A stretch of 61,970 nt of DNA, from NCBI RefSeq assembly GCF_001552175.1, contig NZ_BCQR01000027.1:1-61970 (forward strand). Reading direction: 5' to 3'. Under the pieces are notes generated by a model, which was not told the origin of the DNA, made no database searches, and worked only from the letters and a program-made list of their open reading frames with translations. The position numbers and the translations under genes are program-made. Position 1 is the first letter of the stretch, and every line of letters starts with the position of its first letter. Source of the stretch: Actinomadura kijaniata NBRC 14229 (GTDB taxonomy: Bacteria > Actinomycetota > Actinomycetes > Streptosporangiales > Streptosporangiaceae). Shown in pieces: positions 34,120 to 43,596 of the stretch.

Positions 34120-34389
34120 ATGACCTTCCGACAGACGGCCGGTCGGACCCCGACCGGCAGGGATCCGCTCCCGTCGCCACCGCCGGTGCCCCCGCCCACG
34201 CCGGACCCGGCTCCCCCGCCGCAGCCTCCGGTGCCGCCGCCCGAGCCGCCGCCCGGACCCGCGCCGGGACCGGAGCCGTCACCGCCGCACCCGGTGCCGC
34301 CGGGCCCCGCGCCCGACCCGGTGCCGCCGACCCCGACGCCCGACCCGATCCCGCCGACGCCCGAGCCGGAACCGGCCCCGCCGTCCTGA
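34120..34389 (+). CDS. Small proline-rich protein (uncertain)
   Basis: An 89-residue ORF with about half of its residues proline, in repeats such as PPTPDP, PPEPPP and PDPVPP. The ATG at 34120 is preceded by GGGGAGGG. Codons for proline alternate CCG and CCC, giving the high third-position GC expected of coding DNA, but low-complexity GC-rich DNA can imitate this. It lies divergent from DUF5998 and convergent with the GNAT-ligase gene. There is no signal peptide. It could be a genuine small structural protein or an artefact. Confidence 0.4.
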   Translation: MTFRQTAGRTPTGRDPLPSPPPVPPPTPDPAPPPQPPVPPPEPPPGPAPGPEPSPPHPVPPGPAPDPVPPTPTPDPIPPTPEPEPAPPS

Positions 34390-34437
34390 CGGCCGGCCTC
34401 CGCGGCTCGGCCCGCCGCAGGGTCCGGCCCCGAAAGG

Positions 34438-36885
34438 TCAGCCCAGCCTGCGGGGGCCGAGCTCGGGCCGGGGGCCGCGGGGGCGTTCCAGCCGCAGCGC
34501 GACCCGGCGGACGAAGGCCCCGGACGGGTTCACCGTGACCGGGTCCAGCTCCAGCCGGGCCACCTCCGGCAGGTCGTCGCCGAGCCGGGAGACCCGCAGC
34601 AGCAGCTCCTCCAGCGCGGCCACGTCCACCGGCTCGGCGCCCCGGTGCCCCAGCAGCAGCGGCGCGGTCCGGACCGCGCGGACCGTCTCGGCGGCCTCCA
34701 CGTCGGTGAGCGGCGCCAGCCGGTAGGCCCGGTCGTCCAGCAGCGCGGCGGTCTCGTCGGCGAGCCCGAACGAGATCACCGCGCCGAACGACGGGTCCTC
34801 CATCGTCACGATCCGCGCCGGGACGCCGTCGTCGGTCCCTTCGCCGCCGACGGCGATGCCGTAGCAGCCCAGCAGCTCGACGGCCTGGTCCGGGGTCGCC
34901 TCCACGGGCCCGCCGTCCCCGAGCCACTCCTCCACCATGGCCCGCGCGCGGCGGCGGTCCGCGCCCGGCAGGTCGGGGAGGCGGCCCGGCGGCCGCTGCC
35001 GCCACTGCGCGTAGCGGATCACGTACGCGAGCGCGCGGACCGCGTCCTCGGGGGCCGGGTAGGACGGGACCGAGCCCTCGGCGGCGTTCCCGTCGGGCCC
35101 GGCGACCCGCAGGTCCGGGGGCATGCCCTTGGAGCCCAGGTAGGTCGCCACGATCGGCTTGCCGCTCCCGGCCGCCAGCTGGAGGATCCGTTCGGGGACG
35201 GTCACGTCGTAGCCGCCGATCGTCGGCGGCGTGAACAGCGCGACCACCGCGTCCACGGTGTCGTCCTCCAGCGCCGCCCGCAGCGCCGCCTCGTACTCGG
35301 GGCCCTGGGCGGTCGGGCCCAGGTTGACCGGCGGGCGGACCTGGAGCCCCAGCGCGACGGCGGCGTCCTGGGCCAGCAGCCCCAGCGAGTCGGAGTTGTC
35401 GATGATCGCGATGCGGTCCCCGGCGGGCAGCGGCTGGTAGGCCAGCAGCTGCGCCACGTCGAACAGCTCCGACAGGTCCTCGACCCGGATCACCCCGGCC
35501 TGCGCGAACAGCGCGCTGACCGCGTGGTCGGGCAGGCTGAGCGCCGCGGCCGCGTGCCCCAGCGGAACGCCCTGGGTGCTGCGGCCGCTCTTGACCGCCA
35601 CGATCGGCTTGCGGCGGCTGAGCCGCCGGGCCAGCCGGGCGAACTTGCGCGGGTTGCCCAGCGACTCCAGGTAGAGCAGGACCGCCTTGGTGGCCGGGTC
35701 CTCCTCCCAGTACTGCATGAGGTCGTTGCCGGACACGTCGGCGCGGTTGCCCGCCGAGACGAACGTGGACAGGCCGATGCCCCGCTCGGCGGTCCGCTGA
35801 AGGATCGCGATGCCGAGGGCGCCCGACTGGGAGAAGAACCCGACGGGGCCGCGGCCCGGCATGGTCGGCGCGAGGGTGGCGTTCAGCCGCACCTCGGGGT
35901 CGGTGTTGGCGACGCCCAGGCAGTTGGGGCCGACCACGCGCATGCCGTAGGCGCGCGCCAGCCGCACCAGCTCCTCCTGGCGGGCGCGGCCCTCCGGCCC
36001 GGTCTCGCCGAACCCCGACGACACCACCACCAGCCCGCGCACGCCCTTCCCGGCGCACTGCTCGACGACCTCGTGCACCGAGTCGGCCCGCACCGCGACC
36101 ACGGCCAGATCGACGTCGTCGGGGATGTCCAGCACCGAGGCGTAGGCGCGCACCCCGGCCACCGCCGTCGCCGTCGGGTGCACCGGGTAGACGGGGCCGG
36201 TGAAGTCCCCGCCGAGCAGGTTGCGCAGCACGGTCTGCCCGACCGTGTGCTCGGACCGGCTCGCGCCGATCACCGCGACCGACGAGGGGAACAGCAGCCG
36301 CTGGATCGACCGCGACTCGGCCCGGTGCTCGCGCGCCGCCGTCACCTCCACCGAGGTCTCGGTCGGCTCCAGGTCGAGCACCAGTTCGATCACACCGTCC
36401 TCGAACCGCTGTTCGGCCCGGTACCCGGCCTCCCGGAACACCCGGGTCATCCGCCGGTTGTCGGGCAGCACGCTGGCCACGAAGCGGTGCAGGCCGCGTT
36501 CCCGGGCCGCCGCCGCGATGTGCTCCAGCAGCACCGCGCCCAGCCCCCGGCCCTGGTGGGCGTCCTCCACCAGGAACGCGACCTCGGCCGTCCCCGGCCG
36601 GTCCGCGAGCCGGTCGTAGCGGACCACCGCCACCATGGCGTCGCCGATCGTCGCGATCAGCGCCACCCGCCGGTCGTGGTCCACCGTGGTGAAGTGAGCG
36701 ATCTCACGATCGCTCAGCGTCGGCCGCGGCGAGAAGAACCGGTAGTAGATCGACTCGGGCGACAGGCGGGCGTAGAAGGCGCGCAGCAGCTCGGCGTCGT
36801 CGCTCCGGATGGGGCGCAGATGCGCCGTCCCCCCGTCGGTGAGGACGACGTCGGCCTCCCAATGATCCGGATACTCCTCGGTCAC
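34438..36885 (-). CDS. GNAT acetyltransferase fused to ADP-forming acyl-CoA synthetase-like domains (Pat/PatZ type)
   Basis: An 815-residue protein. Residues 1-180 are a GNAT domain with the acetyl-CoA motif VEDAHQGRGLGAVLLEHIA. Next come a CoA-binding domain (SVAVIGASRSEHTVGQ), succinyl-CoA ligase-like domains (GFFSQSGALGIAILQ and VAVKSGRSTQG) and an ATP-grasp remnant. The GNAT-first order is the actinobacterial form; proteobacterial PatZ has GNAT last. Such proteins acetylate lysines of metabolic enzymes, for example acetyl-CoA synthetase. GTG 36885 lies 7 nt after a TACCCT -10-like element, suggesting a leaderless transcript. Confidence 0.9.
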   Translation of the reverse strand: MTEEYPDHWEADVVLTDGGTAHLRPIRSDDAELLRAFYARLSPESIYYRFFSPRPTLSDREIAHFTTVDHDRRVALIATIGDAMVAVVRYDRLADRPGTAEVAFLVEDAHQGRGLGAVLLEHIAAAARERGLHRFVASVLPDNRRMTRVFREAGYRAEQRFEDGVIELVLDLEPTETSVEVTAAREHRAESRSIQRLLFPSSVAVIGASRSEHTVGQTVLRNLLGGDFTGPVYPVHPTATAVAGVRAYASVLDIPDDVDLAVVAVRADSVHEVVEQCAGKGVRGLVVVSSGFGETGPEGRARQEELVRLARAYGMRVVGPNCLGVANTDPEVRLNATLAPTMPGRGPVGFFSQSGALGIAILQRTAERGIGLSTFVSAGNRADVSGNDLMQYWEEDPATKAVLLYLESLGNPRKFARLARRLSRRKPIVAVKSGRSTQGVPLGHAAAALSLPDHAVSALFAQAGVIRVEDLSELFDVAQLLAYQPLPAGDRIAIIDNSDSLGLLAQDAAVALGLQVRPPVNLGPTAQGPEYEAALRAALEDDTVDAVVALFTPPTIGGYDVTVPERILQLAAGSGKPIVATYLGSKGMPPDLRVAGPDGNAAEGSVPSYPAPEDAVRALAYVIRYAQWRQRPPGRLPDLPGADRRRARAMVEEWLGDGGPVEATPDQAVELLGCYGIAVGGEGTDDGVPARIVTMEDPSFGAVISFGLADETAALLDDRAYRLAPLTDVEAAETVRAVRTAPLLLGHRGAEPVDVAALEELLLRVSRLGDDLPEVARLELDPVTVNPSGAFVRRVALRLERPRGPRPELGPRRLG

Positions 36886-36892
36886 GTACCCG

Positions 36893-36898
36893 AGGGTA
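36893..36898 (-). promoter_or_regulatory. Candidate -10 element TACCCT for the GNAT-ligase gene
   Basis: On the minus strand TACCCT is followed by 7 nt and then the GTG start, the geometry of actinobacterial leaderless promoters. No ribosome binding site is visible between them. Confidence 0.4.
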
Positions 36899-37065
36899 AG
36901 GCACGTCGCGGGCCGCTCCGCGTCGGCCTCGGCCAGGAAAAACCGGCGGCTTCCCGTGTTTCGCTGCGCGTTCGAGACCTAATCGGGGGTCAAGAACTGT
37001 TACGGTCGAGCACACGCCCATGTCTGCCGCTCACGCGGGCCGTGTTGATCGAGGTGATGACTCCC

Positions 37066-37992
37066 ATGACGCGCGTGGTCGTGGTTGGCGACTTGATGAC
37101 CGACACCGTGGCACGTGCCGCGTTCCCCCTCGCCAAGGGCAGCGACACACCGGCCGCGGTCACCACCCACGGCGGCGGCTCCGGCGCCAACGTGGCGTCC
37201 TGGCTCGCCCTGGAGGGCGTCGAGGTGGCCTTCGTCGGCCGCCGCGGCTCCGACATCGCGGGCCGCAACCGGGACATGGAACTGATGGGCTACGGCGTCG
37301 ACGCCCGCCTGGTCATGGACGGGGAACGCCCCACCGGCACCTGCGTCGTGCTGGTCACCCACAAGGGCGACCGCACCATGCTGTCGGACCCGGGCGCGAA
37401 CGCGGCGCTGCTGCCCGAGGACATCGAGCGCTGCCGGGACCTGTTCAACCAGGGCACCCACCTGCACATGTCCGGCTACTCCCTGATCAACGAGGGCTCC
37501 CGCGCCGCCGCGACCCACGCCCTGGAGCTCGCCCGCAAGGCCCAGATGTCGATCTCGGTGGACGGCGGCTCGTCCTCCCCGCTCAAGCGGATGGGCGCCG
37601 AGCCGTTCCTGGAGTGGACGCAGGGCGCCCGGCTGCTGATCGTCAACGCCGACGAGGCCGAGGTCCTGACCGGCCGCGACGTCCCCGACCAGGCCGCCAA
37701 GGTGCTCACCGCCTGGTACCCGCAGGTGGTCATCATGTGCGGCGCGGACGGCGCGCTGTGGTTCACCAACGGCCGCCCCGAGCCGATCACGGTCGCCGCC
37801 GAGCCCGTCGACAAGATCGTTGACGGGACGGGCGCGGGCGACGCGTTCGTGGCGGGCTTCCTGCCGGCCTGGCTGGACGGCAAGCCCCCGCAGGAGGCCC
37901 TGGCGTCGGGCGCCCGCCTGGCGTCCCAGGCCATGCAGCACCTGGGGGCCCGTCCGAGCCTGGAAGCCGTGGACAACCAGATCAAGAGCTGA
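37066..37992 (+). CDS. PfkB-family sugar/nucleoside kinase
   Basis: A 308-residue ribokinase-like kinase that phosphorylates a sugar or nucleoside with ATP. The family signatures are GGGSGANVASWLALEG near residue 36 and the C-terminal DGTGAGDAFVAGFLPAWL with catalytic Asp259. RLLIVNADEAEVLTG marks the middle segment. ATG 37066 lies behind GAGGTG at 37051-37056; the in-frame ATG at 37057 is too close to that site. It is transcribed divergently from the GNAT-ligase gene. A -10-like TACGGT at 37001-37006 may drive it. Substrate specificity is not apparent. Confidence 0.9.
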   Translation: MTRVVVVGDLMTDTVARAAFPLAKGSDTPAAVTTHGGGSGANVASWLALEGVEVAFVGRRGSDIAGRNRDMELMGYGVDARLVMDGERPTGTCVVLVTHKGDRTMLSDPGANAALLPEDIERCRDLFNQGTHLHMSGYSLINEGSRAAATHALELARKAQMSISVDGGSSSPLKRMGAEPFLEWTQGARLLIVNADEAEVLTGRDVPDQAAKVLTAWYPQVVIMCGADGALWFTNGRPEPITVAAEPVDKIVDGTGAGDAFVAGFLPAWLDGKPPQEALASGARLASQAMQHLGARPSLEAVDNQIKS

Positions 37993-38050
37993 CCCCCGCG
38001 GCGCGCGGCCCCCGGCCGCGCGCCGCGACACACCCCGCACGGCACTTGCC

Positions 38051-38069
38051 TCGTCACGCCACGTGACGA
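38051..38069. promoter_or_regulatory. Palindrome TCGTCACG-CCA-CGTGACGA
   Basis: A perfect inverted repeat with 8-bp arms and a 3-bp spacer, 39 bp before the small secreted protein gene and 59 bp after the PfkB stop. The spacer is too short for a typical terminator loop, so an operator is the better reading. Confidence 0.45.
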
Positions 38070-38107
38070 AGGATCGGGTTCCCGGCCGCCATCCGCCTGG
38101 AGAGCCC

Positions 38108-38374
38108 ATGCCCGCGCACACCCCGGCCCGCCCCGCGACGAGACGCGCCGCGACGGCCCTAGCCGCCCTGCTCACGACCGCCGCCGTACCGTTCCTCATG
38201 CCCGACCGCGCCGCACAACCCCCGGTCGGCCACCCCACGGCGAACGCCCCGGCGAGCACCCCCGCCACCGGCGGCCCCGTGGACGAAGATCCCCTGACCA
38301 CCCCGAAACCCAACGTCACGACCACCCCCGGCACCAAGCCCACCCCAAGAGCCAACGCGGCACCCCACCCCTAG
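38108..38374 (+). CDS. Small secreted or membrane-anchored Pro/Thr-rich protein
   Basis: An 88-residue ORF with a basic N terminus and a hydrophobic stretch (ATALAALLTTAAVPFLM) that reads as a signal peptide or anchor. A Pro/Thr/Ala-rich tail follows, with TPKPNVTTTPGTKPTPRANA. ATG 38108 has GGAGAG just upstream. No domain is recognised. A perfect palindrome 39 bp upstream suggests a regulated promoter. The tail composition fits an exposed extracellular linker; function unknown. Confidence 0.55.
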   Translation: MPAHTPARPATRRAATALAALLTTAAVPFLMPDRAAQPPVGHPTANAPASTPATGGPVDEDPLTTPKPNVTTTPGTKPTPRANAAPHP

Positions 38375-38375
38375 G

Positions 38376-38470
38376 GACGAGCGATCTGGCCTGCAGGTCA
38401 GACCACGAAACAACATCGCGCTCGCCAAGCCCTGACAAGGCACGAGCCGTAAAACCCGGTCCAACGAGCT
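38376..38470 (+). repeat. Intergenic hairpin element, decayed copy C
   Basis: The segment 38390-38429 matches 4080-4119 of copy A at about 30 of 40 positions, including CTGCAGGTCAG and TCGCGCTCGC. Nine of the ten differences are transitions. The TCGCGAAGCGATG part has become CACGAAACAACAT, so the internal hairpin is lost. The remaining DNA to 38610 holds no gene I can support. Confidence 0.4.
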
Positions 38471-38609
38471 CGGGACCACGCGGCACCACTGGCCGCCCCC
38501 GCCCAGACCCGAAGGCCGAAGCCTCCCAAAAGACCTCGGTCGCGTCCGCCCACACAAGGCGAGGAGGGCGACATCACCCCAGCACCACCCCGAACATGCC
38601 CGGACATGC

Positions 38610-39105
38610 CCGACGGGCCGGAGCCACCCGTCGAAGGCCAGTGACCGTGATGCGGACGGCCCCCTTCCATGCACTTGGCCGAAGGCGGAGGGCGGCGCGA
38701 TCAGTTCCGGACGGCGAGGACCAAGAAAGGACCGCGCGAGCCCCGACCTTCGGACCAAAGCCTCCTGTCAGAGGTCGGTGACTCTGATGCGGACGGGCCC
38801 CTCCATGCACTTGGCCAGGGGAGGCGGCGCGGCCAGTTCCAGACGGCGAGGACCAAGAAAAGACCGCGCGAGCCCCGACCTTCGGACCAAAGCCTCCTGT
38901 CAGAGGTCGGTGACCGTGATGCGGACGGGCCCCTTCATGCACTTGGCCAGAGGTGGAGGGGCGGCGCGATCAGTTCCCGGCGGCGAGGACCAAGGAAGGA
39001 CCGCGCGAGCCCCGACCTTCGGACCGAAGCCTCCTGTCAGGGGGCGGTGGCTGGGGTGTGGACGGGCTCCTTTCCTGGGGTTGGCCGGAGGTGGGGGTGG
39101 TGTGG
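38610..39105. repeat. Tandem 132-137 bp repeats resembling the recQ 3' end
   Basis: Units starting at 38641, 38778, 38910 and 39047 share GTGACCGTGATGCGGACGGG, CATGCACTTGGCC, CAGTTCC, GGACGGCGAGGACCA and GCCTCCTGTCAG. The last unit merges into the 3' end of recQ, whose final codons (39106-39160) show the same CAGTTCGGGACGGCGAGGACCA core. Read on the recQ strand, the units give GARAVLPW-like peptides where RecQ has GAPAVLPL. The array therefore looks like successive duplications of the recQ terminus that have decayed, with the intact gene copy at the right end. Confidence 0.65.
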
Positions 39106-41217
39106 TCAGTTCGGGACGGCGAGGACCAGGGGGAGGACCGCCGGGGCTCCGGCCTTGCGGAGCAGGCGGGTCGCCACCGTCAGGGTCCAGCCGGTGTCGG
39201 TGCGGTCGTCCACCAGCAGGATCGGGCCGCCGGCCTCGGCCACGGCCGCCGCCACATCGTCGGGCAGGGCCAGGGTGTGCCAGACCGAGCGGAGGCGTTG
39301 GGCGCTGTTGTGGCGGCGCGGGGCCGGCTCCCCGAGGGGGACGAGCTCGCCCAGGTAGGGCAGGCGGCCGATCTGGGCGATGCGGTGGGCCAGGCTTCCC
39401 ACGAGCAACGGGCGGGTGCGGGAGCCGACCGCCACGACGCCGGCGGGGCGTTCGGCCCAGTCCCAGGAGGAGAGGACCTTCACCACCGCGTCGAACATCT
39501 CCGGGGTGATCTCGGCGTCGGGGGCGCCCTCGGCGAAGATCTGGCGGAGGCGGTTGCCCCAGCCGATGTCGGTGAGGCGGCCGAGGGCGCGGCCCGGCTC
39601 GGCCTGCTCGTCGGCGGGGATCCGGCCGGAGACGCCGAGGTCGTCCTTGACACCGCTCGGCCACATGCGGCGCGGGGCGAGGTCCACGCCGGGGCGGTGG
39701 AGGCGTTCCCGGGCCTGGTTCGCGCTCTGCTCGCTGACCTCGGCGGAGCGGTGGCGGCCGGTGCAGTTGTCGCAGCGGCCGCAGGGCCTCGCCTCCGGGT
39801 CGTCGAGCTGGCGTCGCAGGAACTCCTCACGGCAGCCGGTGGTGGCGATGTAGTCGAGCATGGCGCGCTGCTCGCGTTCGCGTTCGGCGGCGACGCGGGC
39901 GTAGCGGTCCCGGTCGTAGGCCCAGGGCCGGCCGGTGGCCTCCCAGCCCCCCTTGACCCGGCGGACCGCCCCGTCCACGTCCAGGACCTTGAGCATCATC
40001 TCCAGGCGGGCGCGGTTCAGGTCGACGCGGGTCTCCAGGGCGGGCAGGGAGAGCGGCCGCCCGGCGTCGGCGAGGGTGTCCAGGGTCGCGCGGACGACCT
40101 GCTCGGACGGGAACGCCAGGCTCGCGAAGTAGGCCCAGATCTCGCGGTCCTCCGGGCCCGGCAGCAGGATCACCTCGGCGCGGTCCACGCCGCGTCCGGC
40201 GCGGCCGATCTGCTGGTAGTAGGCGACCGGCGACTGCGGGGCCCCGACGTGCACGATGAAGCCGAGGTCGGGCTTGTCGAAGCCCATGCCGAGGGCGCTG
40301 GTGGCGATCAGGGCCTTGAGCTTGTTGTCCTGGAGGTCCTGCTCGGCCTGGAGGCGTTCGGCGGGGTCGGTCTGGCCGGAGTAGGCGGCGACCTCGTGGC
40401 CGCGGTCGCGCAGGTGGGCGGTGATCTCGTGGGCGGCGGCGACGGTGAGGGTGTAGACGATCCCGGAGCCGGGCAGCGCGTCCAGCTGCTCGGCGAGCCA
40501 GGCGACGCGCTGCTCGGCCGACGGCAGCCGGACGACCGACAGGTGCAGCGAGTCGCGTTCGAGGGGGCCGCGCAGCACGAGGGTGTCGTCGGTGGACAGC
40601 TGCTCGGCGACGTCGGCGGTGACGCGGGCGTTGGCGGTGGCGGTGGTGGCCAGCACCGGGACGCCCGGCGGCAGGTCGGCCAGCAGGGTCCGCAGCCGCC
40701 GGTAGTCGGGCCGGAAGTCGTGGCCCCAGTCGGAGATGCAGTGCGCCTCGTCCACCACGACCAGTCCAGCGCCGACGGCGAGCTTGGGCAGGACCTGGTC
40801 GCGGAAGTCGGGGTTGTTGAGGCGTTCGGGACTGACCAGCAGCACGTCCACCGCGCCCGCCTCGACCTCGGCGAACACGGCGTCCCAGTCGTCGACGTTG
40901 GCGGAGTTGACCGTGCGGGCGTGGATCCCGGCGCGTTCGGCGGCGGAGATCTGGTTGCGCATGAGCGCCAGCAGCGGGGAGACGATCACCGTGGGGCCCG
41001 CGCCGCGTTCGCGCAGCAGCCGCGTCGCCACGAAGTACACCGCCGACTTGCCCCAGCCGGTGCGCTGCACGACCAGCGCCCGCCGTCGTTCGACGACGAG
41101 CGCGCGTATCGCGGTCCACTGGTCGTCGCGCAGCCGGGCGTGGTCCCCGGCGAGCGCGCGCAGAACGCGTTCGGCCTCGTGGCGGAGGGCGTCGTCCGGA
41201 ACGGCTGGAGTGCTCAT
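39106..41217 (-). CDS. recQ: RecQ-family helicase with C-terminal phosphoribosyltransferase-like domain
   Basis: A 703-residue ATP-dependent 3'-5' DNA helicase. Motif 0/I are at residues 30-58 ([12 protein letters not shown] and [10 protein letters not shown] with Lys57, an RTGWGKS form of Walker A). The DEAH box is at 156-159 ([20 protein letters not shown]) and motif VI is [12 protein letters not shown] zinc-binding four-Cys cluster is visible in CREEF and CGRCDNC. The C-terminal 200 residues lack an HRDC domain and instead carry a phosphoribosyltransferase-like block, [21 protein letters not shown], seen in other actinobacterial RecQ-like proteins. The 3' end has seeded a tandem repeat array downstream. 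Confidence 0.9.
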   Translation of the reverse strand: MSTPAVPDDALRHEAERVLRALAGDHARLRDDQWTAIRALVVERRRALVVQRTGWGKSAVYFVATRLLRERGAGPTVIVSPLLALMRNQISAAERAGIHARTVNSANVDDWDAVFAEVEAGAVDVLLVSPERLNNPDFRDQVLPKLAVGAGLVVVDEAHCISDWGHDFRPDYRRLRTLLADLPPGVPVLATTATANARVTADVAEQLSTDDTLVLRGPLERDSLHLSVVRLPSAEQRVAWLAEQLDALPGSGIVYTLTVAAAHEITAHLRDRGHEVAAYSGQTDPAERLQAEQDLQDNKLKALIATSALGMGFDKPDLGFIVHVGAPQSPVAYYQQIGRAGRGVDRAEVILLPGPEDREIWAYFASLAFPSEQVVRATLDTLADAGRPLSLPALETRVDLNRARLEMMLKVLDVDGAVRRVKGGWEATGRPWAYDRDRYARVAAEREREQRAMLDYIATTGCREEFLRRQLDDPEARPCGRCDNCTGRHRSAEVSEQSANQARERLHRPGVDLAPRRMWPSGVKDDLGVSGRIPADEQAEPGRALGRLTDIGWGNRLRQIFAEGAPDAEITPEMFDAVVKVLSSWDWAERPAGVVAVGSRTRPLLVGSLAHRIAQIGRLPYLGELVPLGEPAPRRHNSAQRLRSVWHTLALPDDVAAAVAEAGGPILLVDDRTDTGWTLTVATRLLRKAGAPAVLPLVLAVPN

Positions 41218-41360
41218 CGCTCCTTGGTACCAGCCCCCGCCGACACCAGGGTGACAGAACCGCGTTCTGTGGATATCCCCGGTCAGGGATCGGGAGGGTC
41301 AGGGACGGCTCCGCCGCGTCGTCGCGGGGAGCCGTCGCGTGGCCCGGGAAGGGTGGTCTG

Positions 41361-41921
41361 TCACTTGGCGACGTGCGGCCGCGTGGCGATCAGCTTGTAG
41401 AGGGTGTTCGTGTCGGGATGGCCGGTGACGGGAAGCCCGTGCCCGTGCTGGAACCGCCTGAGCTTCGTCCGGGTGTTGTCGCCGTGCGCCCCGTCGATGG
41501 CCAGGTCGTGGCCGTAGTCCCACTTGTTCAGCAGGACCTGCAGCGCGCTGACGCAGTCGTTGCGCTGCTTGTAGCCCATGGGGCTGGCCTTGCCGAGGAC
41601 GGCCATCCAGGTGTAGGCGCCCACGTTGCCGTCGGCGCCGCCGGGGATCCGGTGGGTCTGCTGGAGCCGCCTCACCCTGTCCTGGGTGGCGGGTCCGAAG
41701 TTGGAGGGCTTGTCGACCTTGTGGCCCAGGCAGTTCAGGAACCACTGGAGGGCGCGGACGTTCTCGTTCTTGACGGGACGCTTGAGGACGGGCCAGGGCC
41801 CGAGGGTGGTGCCCTCCGCATAGGGAGAGGTGTCGGCGGACGCCGGCGTCGCCACCGTGGCCGCCCCGAGGGTGACTCCGGCGGCGGCCAGACCGGCCAC
41901 CGCGACGCGTCGGATGTTCAC
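41361..41921 (-). CDS. Secreted peptidoglycan-binding domain protein
   Basis: A 186-residue exported protein. The signal peptide is MNIRRVAVAGLAAAGVTLGAATVATPASA, with cleavage after ASA. Two PG_binding_1-type repeats follow: VKNENVRALQWFLNCLG with DRVRRLQQTH, and NDCVSALQVLLNKW with TKLRRFQHGHGLPVTGH. No catalytic domain is attached, so it may be a cell-wall-binding accessory or an enzyme inhibitor. GTG 41921 follows AAGGAG at ideal spacing; the frame open to 42086 is spurious upstream. Two cysteines in the mature part may form a disulfide. Confidence 0.87.
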   Translation of the reverse strand: MNIRRVAVAGLAAAGVTLGAATVATPASADTSPYAEGTTLGPWPVLKRPVKNENVRALQWFLNCLGHKVDKPSNFGPATQDRVRRLQQTHRIPGGADGNVGAYTWMAVLGKASPMGYKQRNDCVSALQVLLNKWDYGHDLAIDGAHGDNTRTKLRRFQHGHGLPVTGHPDTNTLYKLIATRPHVAK

Positions 41922-42143
41922 TGCGGCTCCTTGCCGTAGAGGGTGGATCCCTGTTAGAGGGCCTCTGACCTGCGGAAGTTCGGATCTTGAGGGGTGTGGC
42001 CGGATCGTGCCAAGGTCACCGAGCGCGTTCACTCCTCGACGCTGTGGAAAAGGACACCCCTTTTCAGGGGATAAGGAACGGATCATCGCGGGTAGCCTCG
42101 CGGGCGGGAACGGGAGTCGAGGGGCCGGAGGACGCGCTCACCC

Positions 42144-43517
42144 ATGGGGACGTCGGAACGACTGCGGCGCAGCCTGCAGGTGCTGATGGACGGGACGCCG
42201 CCGGAACCCCCCGAGGACGAGCCCGGCGAGGTCGTCGATCCGCGCGCCCTGGACCTGGTGCTGCGCGTCGGGGAGCTGCTGCTGGCCAGCGGCGAGTCCA
42301 CCGAACGCGTCAACGAGGCCATGCTCAGCCTCGCGGTCGCCTACGAGCTGCCGCGCTGCGAGGTCCAGGTGATGTTCACCAGCCTGATGGTGTCGGCGCA
42401 TCCGGGCAACGGGGCCCCGCCGGTCACCGCCGCCCGCGCGATCCGCCGCCGCACCCCGGCGTTCTGGCGGCTCACCGAGCTGCACGCGCTCGTCCAGCAG
42501 GCGTCCATCGGCATGCTGGGGCTGGACGAGGCGCACCGGCGGCTCGCCGAGATCAAGCGCGGCCGGGGCCCGTACCCGCTGTGGCTGATGGTGGTGTCGC
42601 TGGGGCTGATCGCGGCGTCGGCGGGCGTGCTGGTGGGCGGCGGGACGATCGTGGCGACCACGGCGTTCGTGGCGACGCTGTGCGGCGACCGCACCGCCGC
42701 CTGGCTGGCGCGGCGCGGCATCGCCGAGTTCTTCCAGCTCGCGGTGGCGGCGGCGATCGGCGCGACGGCGGCGGCGATCGTGGTGGTGGCCGCCGACAGC
42801 CCCGGCCGCGCCTCCACGATCGTGACCGGCGCGGTGCTGGCACTGCTGCCGGGCCGCCCGCTGGTCGCCAGCGTCCAGGACGGCATCACCGGCGACCTGG
42901 TCAGCGCGGGCGCGCGGCTGCTGGAGGTCTTCTTCATCATCACCGCCATCGTGGCGGGGCTCGGCGTGGCCGTGTACGCGGCGGTGTCGCTGGACGTCGA
43001 CGTCAGCGTCTCCCACCTGCCCGACTTCCCGGCGCTGCTGACGCCGGTCCCGGTGCTGGCGGCGGCGACGGTGTCGCTGACGTTCGCGATCTGCCTGGCG
43101 GTGCCGCGCGACGTGCTGCTTCCGGCGGCGGTCGGCGGCGCGCTGATCTGGATCGTCTACGTGCTGCTACTGAACGCGCACGTCAAGCCGGTGCTGGCGG
43201 CGGCGGTGTCGGCGGTGCTGATCGGGGCGCTGGGCAGCCTGCTGGCCCGGCGGCGCAACGCCCCGTCGCTGCCGTTCATCGTTCCGGCGATCTCCCCGCT
43301 GCTGCCCGGGACGCTGCTGTACCGGGGCATGGTCGAGCTCAACACCGGGGAGGCGGCGGCGGGCGCGCTGAGCCTGGTCGCGGCGCTGTCCACGGCGCTG
43401 GCCCTGGGCGCAGGCGTGAACCTGGGCACCGAGCTGGTGCGGGCGTTCCAGCGGGTCGGCCTCAGCGCGGGCGGCCGGTGGGCCCGCCCGGCGGCCCGCC
43501 GCACCCGCGGCTACTGA
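42144..43517 (+). CDS. ThrE-type threonine/serine exporter family protein
   Basis: A 457-residue membrane protein. The N-terminal cytosolic part (about 30-140) is the DUF1212/ThrE domain with LRVGELLLASGESTERVNEAM and the VQVMFTSLMVSAHP strand. Ten hydrophobic segments follow, with the second half matching the DUF3815/ThrE_2 half (PFIVPAISPLLPGTLLYRGM). Family members export threonine and serine in corynebacteria. ATG 42144 is 51 nt downstream of a TAGCCT -10-like element (42093-42098). No amino-acid biosynthesis genes are near, so the exported substrate is uncertain. Confidence 0.9.
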   Translation: MGTSERLRRSLQVLMDGTPPEPPEDEPGEVVDPRALDLVLRVGELLLASGESTERVNEAMLSLAVAYELPRCEVQVMFTSLMVSAHPGNGAPPVTAARAIRRRTPAFWRLTELHALVQQASIGMLGLDEAHRRLAEIKRGRGPYPLWLMVVSLGLIAASAGVLVGGGTIVATTAFVATLCGDRTAAWLARRGIAEFFQLAVAAAIGATAAAIVVVAADSPGRASTIVTGAVLALLPGRPLVASVQDGITGDLVSAGARLLEVFFIITAIVAGLGVAVYAAVSLDVDVSVSHLPDFPALLTPVPVLAAATVSLTFAICLAVPRDVLLPAAVGGALIWIVYVLLLNAHVKPVLAAAVSAVLIGALGSLLARRRNAPSLPFIVPAISPLLPGTLLYRGMVELNTGEAAAGALSLVAALSTALALGAGVNLGTELVRAFQRVGLSAGGRWARPAARRTRGY

Positions 43518-43596
43518 CCCGGCGGCGGACGCGGCGATCAGCCGTGTGACCTGCGGCCGGGCCAAAGTGTCAGTGGCGCCGTCTACCTTGCGCGAC

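Noticed and set aside
38574..39664. Minus-strand ORFs with repeated LTGGFGPKVGARAV peptide
   Set aside because: The peptide repeat is produced by the 132-137 bp DNA repeats; no ribosome binding site, and the frame is disrupted by unit-length differences.
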